Source of the DNA: Arcanobacterium haemolyticum
GTDB taxonomy: Bacteria; Actinomycetota; Actinomycetes; Actinomycetales; Actinomycetaceae
Length of the DNA: 64,000 bases
Assembly: GCA_021532125.1 (NCBI GenBank)
Contig: JADYUX010000001.1
Span: 124,001 to 188,000, forward strand
Reading direction: 5' to 3'
Within the stretch, counting starts at the first letter, position 1, and every line of letters starts with the position of its first letter. The notes below the pieces were generated by a model that saw only the letters and a program-made list of their open reading frames with translations, ran no database searches and had not been told where the DNA came from. Shown in pieces: positions 55,370-63,881 of this stretch. A program made the position numbers and the translations under genes.

Positions 55370-57397
55370 CTATGAGCGAAGAAGCTTCACCGTAAACCCA
55401 TAATTAGAAAACAAGAGTGTGCTACCTGAATCGTTCCATACGAGAAGCGACACTTTATCCCCTACCGCAAATTTCGCTTGAAATGGCATACCCGACTTAT
55501 AAATAGCTGAATTAGCTTCAGCATGATAAAACGTATCGGGGCCGATCTTGGTGCCGTTTTTCGCGTAATTAAATCCACGCCATCCGTTCGGGTTATTGTG
55601 GAAAGTGCCCCAGCACGTCATTTCATAAATACCGGGTTCTTGAATAATGAAACGCCCGGCAGAGTCATACCCGATTCTGTATCTACCTAATGGCTCGCTC
55701 GTGTAGTAGCCGATATGCCGCCATGACGACCCTGAGGCTACATTTGTGGACGACGTGCAGATGAGCTGCCCAAGCGGGATATCCGATGGCGTGCCAGGAT
55801 CCCCCTTGGGGCCTTGTGGGCCTGTGGCGCCGGTTGCTCCACGAGCACCGGTAGCTCCCGTATAGCCGCGAGGTCCCTGGATACCCTGAGGCCCCTGCGC
55901 ACCAGTAGCACCAGTGTCGCCCTTATCCCCCTTGATCCCCTGTGGGCCGCGTGGACCCTCCGTCAGCGTCAGCTGGGATTCTGTGCCATCCGTATACTCA
56001 ACGACCACTAGTGTGGAGGTGACTTGGTTTAGCTCTGTGATTCCGCGTCCGGCGGGGCCTTGTGCGCCTGTCGCACCACGAGCACCAGTCGCACCGGTAT
56101 ATCCTCGCGGACCCTGTGGCCCTTGGATACCTTGTGGTCCCGCCTCTCCTTGCGGACCAGCTGGACCAGTATCGCCTTTCACGCCGGTAGAGCCTGTGTA
56201 TCCTCGCGGGCCTTGCGGCCCCGGCTCCCCAGTGTCGCCCTTATCGCCTTTCGGGCCAGGCGGGCCTTGAGGACCGCGCAGATCAGTCAGGTCTTCAGCA
56301 GCGACCTCAGCGCTAATCTTGTTGTCCTGGATCTGGATACCTCGACCTGCCGTGTAGACCGCCGCTGCTCCCCCACCAGAGGACGAATACCCACCACTAG
56401 AGGTGGAAGCAGACTGTGCCGACGTGCCATCACCGACATCCACGGACACGGTCATGATGCCGGAGCGGTCGATCTTCACGATCTTTTTCACGACACGAGC
56501 CGACGCCATCACACCAGAGTGCGCATCCGACGCAGTCACGATATCTCCCACGTCGATGCCTGCCGCGTCGCCGATAATCTCGAGATCAACCGCGTCAGCA
56601 CCCGAGTTCAGCTCAGCAAGTTTTTTCTCCACGGCAGCGACAAGCTCCGCCCCCTCCTCGCTGGACAGCTCGTAGGTTGCCTGTACCTCGTCGACACCAT
56701 AAAACGTCTGGTAGGAGCGAATCTTGCCGTCACGATCGGTATACCGGTGGACGATCTCGCGTGCCGCTAGCTCGCCCTTGCCAAGGCCGATCAGGTGATT
56801 GACTGGTGAGCCGTCGTGAGCTGCTGTGAATGTGGCCAGTTCGGAGTCTGCTCGCACAGCCTCTGCGCGCTCGACGGACAGCAGGATCTTGTTGTCCGTG
56901 CAGGTAACGAGAAGTTTCCCGGACGTGCTTGTCAGGAGCTTCATGAGGCCAGCATGCAGGCTCACGTACCGGTCAAATTGGAACGCCGAGACACGTACCG
57001 GCGACGCGCTAGACGCAACCTCAAAGAGTGAGCCAAGCGACGCGGACGAGATGAGCTGCCTCAAAACGCTATTGAGGTCGCCTGAGACGACACGATAATC
57101 CTGCCCGTACGGTGGCTGGATAATCCTCGTCTGCAGAATTCCATGCCACGTCCTACCGCTGTACGTGTACTCACTAGCATCGGACGAGGACACTTTGATT
57201 TTGTCGATGATCCCGCCGTACCCGGTGCCGTCAATCCAGATCAGGCTTCCGGTCTCGAGCTTGGAGCCGGTGACTAGCTCGAAATCATTCTCGCTTTCGC
57301 CATACGCCAGATCGAGCGTGTACGAGACAAGCTCACGGATAGGCCGTCGCGCCGAGTCAGCCACCACCAGGGGCACACCATCACGCCTGATCACCAT
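55370..57397 (-). CDS. Phage tail protein with collagen-like repeats (Gp37-like)
   Basis: 675 residues. The N-terminal part (1-330) reads like a siphovirus tail-tip protein: IRELVSYTLDLAYGESENDF, WIDGTGYGGIIDKI, and a later hydrophobic beta-rich stretch. Two collagen-like blocks of G-X-Y repeats follow (about 372-451 and 478-533; GPQGPPGPKGDKGDTGEPGP in the first), forming a triple helix. The C-terminal 125 residues (WRHIGYYTSEPLGRYRIGYD) match the end of the 341-residue neighbour. Likely the fibre-bearing tip protein. Its start overlaps the next gene's stop. Confidence 0.8.
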   Translation of the reverse strand: MVIRRDGVPLVVADSARRPIRELVSYTLDLAYGESENDFELVTGSKLETGSLIWIDGTGYGGIIDKIKVSSSDASEYTYSGRTWHGILQTRIIQPPYGQDYRVVSGDLNSVLRQLISSASLGSLFEVASSASPVRVSAFQFDRYVSLHAGLMKLLTSTSGKLLVTCTDNKILLSVERAEAVRADSELATFTAAHDGSPVNHLIGLGKGELAAREIVHRYTDRDGKIRSYQTFYGVDEVQATYELSSEEGAELVAAVEKKLAELNSGADAVDLEIIGDAAGIDVGDIVTASDAHSGVMASARVVKKIVKIDRSGIMTVSVDVGDGTSAQSASTSSGGYSSSGGGAAAVYTAGRGIQIQDNKISAEVAAEDLTDLRGPQGPPGPKGDKGDTGEPGPQGPRGYTGSTGVKGDTGPAGPQGEAGPQGIQGPQGPRGYTGATGARGATGAQGPAGRGITELNQVTSTLVVVEYTDGTESQLTLTEGPRGPQGIKGDKGDTGATGAQGPQGIQGPRGYTGATGARGATGATGPQGPKGDPGTPSDIPLGQLICTSSTNVASGSSWRHIGYYTSEPLGRYRIGYDSAGRFIIQEPGIYEMTCWGTFHNNPNGWRGFNYAKNGTKIGPDTFYHAEANSAIYKSGMPFQAKFAVGDKVSLLVWNDSGSTLLFSNYGFTVKLLRS

Positions 57398-58230
57398 AGA
57401 TGCTGCCTCCTGTAATACGGAATAACGTCAAAATCGAACTCACCGGAGTACGCCACCTCAAGACGCTCAGGAGGCTGAGGCTCGAAAATATAACTCCCAG
57501 AGCCAAGCCCTCCCCCGCGCACAGCCCTATCGAAAACCGAGGTCGTCGCACCATTCGACGGGGTCAAGATCACCTCGCGCGTACGCGGATCCACCGTCAC
57601 ATACCCGCCATCCGGCACATCCGTCGACACCTGATAACGCGTCTCATTAATCGTCACAGCAGGATTCGAGCACGGACCATAAAAACGCAGACCCACCAGC
57701 ATATCCACAGCATCCAGGGGGTTACCGGCAGCCCCCACATACGCCGCCGACGACATGCCCGCATAGTCATGCTCAAAATCGTATTCATGATCCAACGCCA
57801 CCTCAGATTGAGCCGCACGCACAACACTCACCGTCTCGCCCGTATAGAGCCAGAAGCCCTCCAACAGAACGATCGTCATGGAAACGGTTGAAAGCCGTGG
57901 CCGCACATCACTCACATCGATCTTCGGCACCTGGCATTTCTGTTCCCAGCCATCCACACGGATACGCGCAGGAGCATCGTCCATCTGCACCGACGCCTCA
58001 CGCATGAGCCGTTTCAACGTCTGCACGCCCTCATCGCGCCACACCTTGACATCGAGCGTGATCTCGCGTGCTGGCCGGGCAAGCCCTGTAATCGACCGCC
58101 CAGCCAGCATATACATGTTCTGAAACCCGCGAAGAGGTGTAGCTGCCTCACCAAACAGACCATGCGTGCCGTCAAGATCGAACTCTTTCGGATTGAACTT
58201 GTCGCCAAAAATGAGACTAATAGCCTCCAT
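57391..58230 (-). CDS. Phage distal tail protein (Dit-like)
   Basis: 279 residues. MEAISLIFGDKFNPKEFDLD, then PAREITLDVKVWRDEGVQTLKRLMREA and DVRPRLSTVSMTIVLLEGFWLY resemble distal tail (Dit/ORF19.1) proteins between tape measure and fibre protein, and gene position supports it. Start ATG 58230 follows GAGGG; an in-frame extension lies inside the tape measure gene and is discarded. Overlaps the collagen protein start by seven bases. Confidence 0.75.
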   Translation of the reverse strand: MEAISLIFGDKFNPKEFDLDGTHGLFGEAATPLRGFQNMYMLAGRSITGLARPAREITLDVKVWRDEGVQTLKRLMREASVQMDDAPARIRVDGWEQKCQVPKIDVSDVRPRLSTVSMTIVLLEGFWLYTGETVSVVRAAQSEVALDHEYDFEHDYAGMSSAAYVGAAGNPLDAVDMLVGLRFYGPCSNPAVTINETRYQVSTDVPDGGYVTVDPRTREVILTPSNGATTSVFDRAVRGGGLGSGSYIFEPQPPERLEVAYSGEFDFDVIPYYRRQHLW

Positions 58231-58246
58231 ACCGCACCCTCTCTTG

Positions 58247-61174
58247 TTATCGGACTCGCGCAAGGTCACGTGCGGACATGACCGGCGTGTAGTCAGCAAT
58301 GAAGCCCGGCATCTCACGCCGAAGCGACCGCAGCTCGCCAACAACATCTGCTGTCTGTGAGTCACGTAGATCAATCGCTGCACGATACGCCGAGTCCGCA
58401 ACGAGTTGACCGGTCAAACCGTCGCCAAGACGTGCCGTATCCCACCCGTCGCTGAGAGATTGCGAAAATGCGCGGCTGATCGCTGAGGAATCAACAATCC
58501 GCGCATGGGCTTGCGACAAGGTCGAGTCAACAGCCTTTGAGACGAGGTTCGCCTTGTCTTGGATACCGTCAGCTAGTGCTTCAGCGATTGACCGGCCAGA
58601 ATACAGCGTCCACCCCTTCCCGGAAAATGGGCCTTCCTTAGCTGGGGAGAACGGCAGAAGGTTGCGGATACCGCCAAGGAAGCCACTGACTGCGTCTTTC
58701 GCCTTAGAGAACATACTGCCGATACCGTCAATCAGTCCCCCGATAATCTTCGTTCCCGACTCCCACAGCATCTTCCCTGCGTCGCCTATAGCGCCGACGA
58801 TAATGCCGGGGACTTCCTTCATCTTCGACATGATCTGCGGGAAGGATTTCCCGAGACCAGTAATCAGCTGGACGATTGCATCCATGCCAGCAGAGACGAG
58901 ACGAGGGAAGTTCGATGCGAGTGTGGACACTATCGTCGAGATGATCTGCGGGACCATACCCATCAGTTGCGGTAGCGCATTCACGAGGCCATTGATGAGG
59001 GCTATAAGCAGTTGGATACCCGTATTGATGATCATTGGCAGGTTCGATATGAGTGTGTCGACAACCGTGTTGATGATTGTTGGAAGCATCGCCATTAGCT
59101 GCGGGATAGCCGTAACGATTCCGTTAACCAGCATGATGAGGAGCTGGACACCCATCTCGAGGATCTGCGGCAGTGCCGATACGAGGAATTCGATCAGTGC
59201 CGTGATGATCTGCGGGAGTGCTTCTAGCAGTGTCGGCAACGCTTGAATCAGCCCTTGAGCGAGACCCATGATGAGCTGCAAGCCAGCCTCGAGTAGTAGC
59301 GGCAGCGCCTGTATGAGTCCCATGATGATCGTCGTGATGAGCTGAATAGCCATCGGGATCAGCGTCGGCAACTGCTGTGAGAGACCGGTGACGAGCGTCA
59401 GAATCACCTGTGCTGCACCCTGCAAAAGAGTAGGTGCTGCTGTGACGATTGCCTGCAGCAACGTCTGGATAACCTCACTGCCTGTAGAAATGAACTGCGG
59501 GAGATTTGCAAGTAACTGGTCAATGAAGCCTGTGATCATTCCAGGGAGCTGGCCTGCAAGCTCGGTAATCTGTCCGAGCATTTCCGCCCCGCCTTGCGAG
59601 ACGACAGCGCCAAGCCCGGCGACGAGTCCAGCAGCTACGGTTCCAAAAGAGAGAATCTTGAGGAATCGTCCCGGAGAAAACAGCGACGTGAACTTTCCGA
59701 GAATGTCTCCACCGAGTGATTGAATCTTCCCGCCAACCCCCATAAACGCGCCACCGAATGCGTCACCTAGGGCACCTGTAATCGTTGATCCGAACGACGA
59801 GATGCGGGACGTCACTGGTGAGAGGAAGCCGCCTATCTTGCCTCCCAGCGTTTGGAAAGGGGCAGCAATTTTTCCCCCGATAGTTGATGCGCCAGACATG
59901 ATCTTCGACCCGGCAGTCGAGAATGCGCCACCGATCTTCGACCCAAACGACGAGATTCGGGACGTTACCGGCTCAAAAAATGATGTGACTTTATCAGTGA
60001 TCGGAGACAAGCCCTCACCGAATAATGAGGCACGTGCGCCCATATCGCCACGAACTTTATCCAACGCGTCGAGAATCGGTTTCTTTTTTCCACTGATCTG
60101 GCTGGGGATCTTGTCAAGATTCCCGAAAATCCCATCGAGCGACGAAATGTTCGATAACGCTGGACCAGCAAACGAGATCGCCGCGAAACCACCAGCAATC
60201 TCACCTACACGTCGTTTGATGTCGTCAAGAGTGATCGTTCCGTCTTCGAGGCCCTTTGAGAACTCGCCGATCTTGGCGATCACCCCGTCCATCGCAGATG
60301 ATAGGGTTCCTCCAAATTGCTCGGATAATGGCGCGATAGCGTTAGTGAATCCATCTACGGCGGGAATGGCGGCGTTGAACAGATTCCGGGCATTCTCAAG
60401 GACGGGGTTCATGAATTTTTCGCCAAGGCGCGAGAGTGATGCTTTTGTGTTTGCGAGGGCACCGTCGAATGTTTCACCGGCTTTAAGAGCAGCCCCGCCC
60501 ATGCCTTCCTGCATCGCGTCGGCGAATGTTTGGAAATCAATCTTGCCTTTGGAGACCATCTCAGATACTTCTGCTGAGGTCTTGCCGAGGTGTTTTCCGA
60601 GCATCGCCAACACGGGGATGCCTGACGACATGAGTTGGAGCATGTCGTCACCCTGGAGTTTGCCGCGCGCTGCGACAGACCCGTAGATTGTCCCGATGTC
60701 AGTGAGTGAACGCCCTGAGATTTGTGCCGTATCCGCAACGGTTTTCAAGACGTTTTCGAGCTGAGCACCAGATTTAACACCTGCAGCAGACAATGATGCT
60801 GCAACCGATGCCGCGTCGCCTAGACCAAATGCTGTACCTCGCACTGATTTAAGCGCGTCATCCATGATCGCCTGGACAGAACTTGCGTCATGGCCAAGTC
60901 CCGCGAGCTTTGATTGTGCACGTTCGATATTCAGGGCGCGGTCAAAGCCACCCTTACCTGCGAGTCCCGCAATACCAGTGCCGATAGCTGTGACTGCTCC
61001 AAGGCCGATCTTCCCGATCTTCCCGAAGGCTCCTCCAGCCTTGGATACGAGGTCACCAAATCCTGTTTTTGATCCGGCTTTGACGGCAGAATCTACTTGT
61101 CCTTCAAGGCTTTTACCGAACCCTTGCCCTGAGGGGAGAACCTTCACGTAGACTGTTCCGACATCCTGAGCCAT
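58247..61174 (-). CDS. Phage tape measure protein
   Basis: 975 residues. N-terminal region: AQDVGTVYVKVLPSGQGFGK, then a tape measure-type domain (GHDASSVQAIMDDALKSVRG, SSGIPVLAMLGKHLGKT). Around 540-800 lie many hydrophobic near-repeats (LPTLLEALPQIITALIEFLV, AIPQLMAMLPTIINTVVDTL), the long membrane-active part. Length fits a tail of roughly 150 nm, by the usual 1.5 A per residue rule. GGAGG lies eight bases before the ATG. It is preceded by the chaperone pair. Confidence 0.93.
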   Translation of the reverse strand: MAQDVGTVYVKVLPSGQGFGKSLEGQVDSAVKAGSKTGFGDLVSKAGGAFGKIGKIGLGAVTAIGTGIAGLAGKGGFDRALNIERAQSKLAGLGHDASSVQAIMDDALKSVRGTAFGLGDAASVAASLSAAGVKSGAQLENVLKTVADTAQISGRSLTDIGTIYGSVAARGKLQGDDMLQLMSSGIPVLAMLGKHLGKTSAEVSEMVSKGKIDFQTFADAMQEGMGGAALKAGETFDGALANTKASLSRLGEKFMNPVLENARNLFNAAIPAVDGFTNAIAPLSEQFGGTLSSAMDGVIAKIGEFSKGLEDGTITLDDIKRRVGEIAGGFAAISFAGPALSNISSLDGIFGNLDKIPSQISGKKKPILDALDKVRGDMGARASLFGEGLSPITDKVTSFFEPVTSRISSFGSKIGGAFSTAGSKIMSGASTIGGKIAAPFQTLGGKIGGFLSPVTSRISSFGSTITGALGDAFGGAFMGVGGKIQSLGGDILGKFTSLFSPGRFLKILSFGTVAAGLVAGLGAVVSQGGAEMLGQITELAGQLPGMITGFIDQLLANLPQFISTGSEVIQTLLQAIVTAAPTLLQGAAQVILTLVTGLSQQLPTLIPMAIQLITTIIMGLIQALPLLLEAGLQLIMGLAQGLIQALPTLLEALPQIITALIEFLVSALPQILEMGVQLLIMLVNGIVTAIPQLMAMLPTIINTVVDTLISNLPMIINTGIQLLIALINGLVNALPQLMGMVPQIISTIVSTLASNFPRLVSAGMDAIVQLITGLGKSFPQIMSKMKEVPGIIVGAIGDAGKMLWESGTKIIGGLIDGIGSMFSKAKDAVSGFLGGIRNLLPFSPAKEGPFSGKGWTLYSGRSIAEALADGIQDKANLVSKAVDSTLSQAHARIVDSSAISRAFSQSLSDGWDTARLGDGLTGQLVADSAYRAAIDLRDSQTADVVGELRSLRREMPGFIADYTPVMSARDLARVR

Positions 61175-61200
61175 ACGAATGGCCTCCCCTCACTATGTAG

Positions 61201-61617
61201 TTATTCGCTTATATTGAAAAGCTCGTTGATACGGTCTCGTGCCGCAGCCTGTCCCGGTTCAATACGCGTGGATGGTGTCGGCCTGAGCGGGTCGAGATGA
61301 CGGTCAAGCCACGGACGATACGAGCGAGGCTTACCTTTAATACGCTTCTCTGCGGCTGCACGATCCCATGCTTCGCGCTCTTCCCCGCTTGGGATGTACC
61401 ACGCACCCGTAAGGGCAGCCCATGAATACGACTCGTGGTTCATCAGGATTGTCCGTGTGGCGACCCAAGCTGCACGCAAGTTCAACGCAGGGCTAGGTTC
61501 CTGTTTTCGTGCCCACTGCGCCCATGTTTGTGGTCGCCACACAAACCCATAGGTGGCTAACCAATCAGCTGCGAGAGCAGTCCGATGATTGAGCCACAGT
61601 TGGATTAAGACAATGCT
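61201..61617 (-). CDS. Tail assembly chaperone T extension, reached by -1 frameshift
   Basis: The open frame after the slip site gives 138 residues (SIVLIQLWLNHRTALAADWL, then FVWRPQTWAQWARKQEP), fused to the first 109 residues of the 61605-61943 gene, for a protein of about 247 residues. The part from 61542 could also start at a GTG there, but the upstream frame is open and the slip site is perfect. G and GT chaperones coat the tape measure during tail assembly. Confidence 0.8.
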   Translation of the reverse strand, partial: SIVLIQLWLNHRTALAADWLATYGFVWRPQTWAQWARKQEPSPALNLRAAWVATRTILMNHESYSWAALTGAWYIPSGEEREAWDRAAAEKRIKGKPRSYRPWLDRHLDPLRPTPSTRIEPGQAAARDRINELFNISE

Positions 61618-61943
61618 TTTGGGTCGATATCCGATTCATCTGCCCATGCCTTGACGGTTGCCGTCAGGTATTCCATCGGATGCCCCGATTTACGCAGAGC
61701 AGACCAGAAGTTCGGCTGCATCGATTCAAAATATGCGAGGAAGATCGACATGACCTGCGCCGAAGTCTCATCATCCATGACTGTCTTGGACTTGATAAGG
61801 AGCACTGCCTGTACGAGTTCGATGGGAAGGTTTGCTTCCTGCAGATTTGGTAGGTCAAGCTTCACGTCGAGGACATCGAGGTGTACAGGGTTGAGCTGCT
61901 CAGACTCATCGATATCGATAGCTACGTTCTTGTATTCAGTCAT
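61605..61943 (-). CDS. Tail assembly chaperone G
   Basis: 112 residues, mostly helical (IELVQAVLLIKSKTVMDDET, QVMSIFLAYFESMQPNFWSA), the usual small protein between major tail protein and tape measure. The gene stop TAA follows DPKALS. The frameshift signal lies at the codons for DPK. ATG 61943 follows AAGGAGAG. Confidence 0.82.
   Translation of the reverse strand: MTEYKNVAIDIDESEQLNPVHLDVLDVKLDLPNLQEANLPIELVQAVLLIKSKTVMDDETSAQVMSIFLAYFESMQPNFWSALRKSGHPMEYLTATVKAWADESDIDPKALS
61617..61623 (-). promoter_or_regulatory. -1 frameshift slippery site CCCAAAA
   Basis: On the minus strand the heptamer reads C CCA AAA in the zero frame of the G gene (GAC-CCA-AAA), a canonical X XXY YYZ site. After slippage the frame stays open for 139 codons, ending at the T-extension stop at 61201. 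This joins the two chaperone frames. Confidence 0.82.
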
Positions 61944-61954
61944 TGCGACTCTCC

Positions 61955-62569
61955 TTACTTACCTGTCGTAGAAACTGCTGAGCGTGCCGCGCCAGCCGTT
62001 TCGTTTTCAATGAAGCCGTAAAGGGAGAACATGTGTCCTCCTGCAGGCTTCTGCATACGGAACGTGACAGACATCGACAGCTGCTCCGTGTAGGAGAGGG
62101 TCAGATCGTCACGCTCGCCGACAGCGACCTTTGGTGCGTGGAGGACCATCGGCCTGCCCTTCTGGTCGAGAGCCGCGAGCACAAGCGATCCTCTGAACGG
62201 ATTCGAGGCGTCATCGACGTGGATGTCGCCGTTAGTTCCAGCTTCGACACCGAAGTACGCTTCAGCGATCGACTTCTTGCACTCGATGCCGGCGAGCTGG
62301 AGCGTCCAGTAGCCGCCGGACGATTCAGAGATCGTCACGTCGCCGTTATGTCCTTTAAGCTCGGTTTCTTCGCCGGCTTCTGGGTGGAGCACTGCGCCAT
62401 CTTCGGTTGAGTAGCCGATCGGTTTCACGCCGGTCGGTGGTGTCCAGTCAGCCGATGTTGGCTCTGCGGTGAGTTCGCCTTCCTTGAAGAGGAAGAGCGC
62501 GTATTGCTTGATGAGTTTGACGTTATCCGCATTGTTTGATGCGGAAATGTAATCGGTCTTCTCAGCCAT
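61955..62569 (-). CDS. Phage major tail protein
   Basis: 204 residues. MAEKTDYISASNNADNVKLI, GEETELKGHNGDVTI, SVTFRMQKPAGGHMFSLYGF; beta-rich tube protein in the usual place before the chaperones. Start ATG 62569 follows AAAGGGA. The end (AGAARSAVSTTGK) resembles the end of the major capsid protein (AGAAAARTTGK); both share a short alanine-rich tail, probably by chance or common linkage. Confidence 0.85.
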   Translation of the reverse strand: MAEKTDYISASNNADNVKLIKQYALFLFKEGELTAEPTSADWTPPTGVKPIGYSTEDGAVLHPEAGEETELKGHNGDVTISESSGGYWTLQLAGIECKKSIAEAYFGVEAGTNGDIHVDDASNPFRGSLVLAALDQKGRPMVLHAPKVAVGERDDLTLSYTEQLSMSVTFRMQKPAGGHMFSLYGFIENETAGAARSAVSTTGK

Positions 62570-62583
62570 GAGAGAGTCCCTTT

Positions 62584-62973
62584 CTAATCTGTGACGGTTA
62601 GCAGTAGCACCGCATATGCACTGCGGAGATTGTTGTCATCAACAAGCCGTATAGGTCCGGCGTCGATACTGCACGAGACGATGCGCCCTGGTAGACGCGC
62701 TAGTGTCTCGTATGAGGTTTCGATAATGCGTGCAGCTTCATCGAAATCAGAGGTGTGATCAGCTCGCATGACGGTTGCTGTGAGCTGGAGGCGCACGTAC
62801 CGCGAGATAGCGGTTGCATGCGAGGACGGGACAGGTTCGACAGCTATCTGCTTGTATGGAGGTTCGCGTCCAGAGACGAAGAAAGGCTCTACCTGGACAT
62901 CAGGTAGAACCTTCTGGATTTCGTCTCCAATGGCGCTGGTGAGGCCAGTCGTGAGGATGATCGGCTGATGCAT
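62584..62973 (-). CDS. Phage tail terminator-like protein
   Basis: 129 residues. SAIGDEIQKVLPDVQVEPFF, YVRLQLTATVMRADHTSDFD and AYAVLLLTVTD fit the small alpha/beta tail-terminator (gpU-like) proteins at this position. The start overlaps the upstream gene's stop by one base. No catalytic motif. Assigned by position and fold-like pattern rather than a signature. Confidence 0.6.
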   Translation of the reverse strand: MHQPIILTTGLTSAIGDEIQKVLPDVQVEPFFVSGREPPYKQIAVEPVPSSHATAISRYVRLQLTATVMRADHTSDFDEAARIIETSYETLARLPGRIVSCSIDAGPIRLVDDNNLRSAYAVLLLTVTD

Positions 62974-63206
62974 CAGCTCACCTGCACTCTCGCCAGCGCC
63001 TCCTGCAGCTTGCCTTTACGAGACGCTTTGCCGATAGCCACAACGCCGTTACGGTATCTACCTTCGCTCTGGTCACGGATCTTGATCGAATCGTCGCTAC
63101 CAATAGCTTGACGTAGCGCTGTTTTGCTCCGTGCCTGAATCTCCGTGTTTTTCAGGATCTGGTCAGAGAACGCTCCACGGTTGAGAACAAATTTTGTCGT
63201 GCTCAT
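62973..63206 (-). CDS. Phage head-tail joining protein
   Basis: 77 residues, basic (MSTTKFVLNRGAFSDQILKN, IRDQSEGRYRNGVVAIGKAS). The start ATG 63206 follows AAGGACGG and overlaps the upstream gene's stop by four bases. HK97 gp10-like proteins are larger; this looks like a short member. No domain is certain. Confidence 0.6.
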   Translation of the reverse strand: MSTTKFVLNRGAFSDQILKNTEIQARSKTALRQAIGSDDSIKIRDQSEGRYRNGVVAIGKASRKGKLQEALARVQVS

Positions 63207-63502
63207 GCCCCGTCCTTCCATTCGACAGTAACGACGAGGCCACGCACTCTCCCGGCTTTCGTCCGCCACAACTGCGGCAGACGCGTCACAGGAACACGAC
63301 GACCACGCACCTCAAGCACGTCACGCAGCTCAACACCCGGTGGAGAGTCAGACCGGATATAAAGCGTGTAACCGTACGTACGTGGCGCGCTAATCGTTGT
63401 CGCAGCCTCGTCGTTATCTGCAGGAGCAACAAGGGCAAGGAACTCACCCATGCCAGTAAGATTCCCTGCCCCGTCACTCCTGAACCAGCGGATCACTTCC
63501 AC
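63203..63502 (-). CDS. Phage head-tail adaptor (stopper-like)
   Basis: 99 residues. MEVIRWFRSDGAGNLTGMGE, YGYTLYIRSDSPPGVELRD, VLEVRGRRVPVTRLPQLW: a small beta-rich protein with the pattern of head-completion/stopper proteins. It overlaps both neighbours by four to ten bases. Confidence 0.6.
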   Translation of the reverse strand: MEVIRWFRSDGAGNLTGMGEFLALVAPADNDEAATTISAPRTYGYTLYIRSDSPPGVELRDVLEVRGRRVPVTRLPQLWRTKAGRVRGLVVTVEWKDGA

Positions 63503-63876
63503 GGAATGACACCCCCATCCATGTCAACCGCGAAAGCCCGCTGCCCAACCAGCCCAAGCGTCTGCCGCTCCGACTTGGTGAGATACAAATCCCCATCAGG
63601 GTTCGAAAACGTGTACGAGTCCGTGAACGGACCGTCCGTCTCCGACCGCTGTGTCACGCCCGCATACTCGCCTGAAAGCATGGCGCGCTTAACCATCTGA
63701 CATGCGACACGAGCAAGCCTCTCAGGAGGCAGAGACTCCCATCCTGAGCATGCCGCCTTGATGACATCGGTAGCGTCAGCAAGCAGTGCGCTAGCTTGGG
63801 TTTTCTCGACTGTTGTGAGTGAGTGCCACCGTGCCTCCAAATCCTCCACGGTGGCGAACACGGTGGTGTCACTCAT
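63493..63876 (-). CDS. Phage head-tail connector (Gp19/Gp15-like)
   Basis: 127 residues. VATVEDLEARWHSLTTVEKT, ASALLADATDVIKAACSGWE, then ARVACQMVKRAML and TDSYTFSNPDGDLYLTKSER match the connector family that follows the capsid gene (Phage_Gp19/Gp15/Gp42). ATG 63876 lies six bases after the capsid stop. Confidence 0.75.
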   Translation of the reverse strand: MSDTTVFATVEDLEARWHSLTTVEKTQASALLADATDVIKAACSGWESLPPERLARVACQMVKRAMLSGEYAGVTQRSETDGPFTDSYTFSNPDGDLYLTKSERQTLGLVGQRAFAVDMDGGVIPWK

Positions 63877-63881
63877 TTAGA

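Noticed and set aside
54091-57397. Shufflon or invertible tail-fibre cassette acted on by the second recombinase
   Set aside because: The two fibre genes are in the same orientation and I see no flanking inverted repeats in their DNA, so inversion is unsupported.
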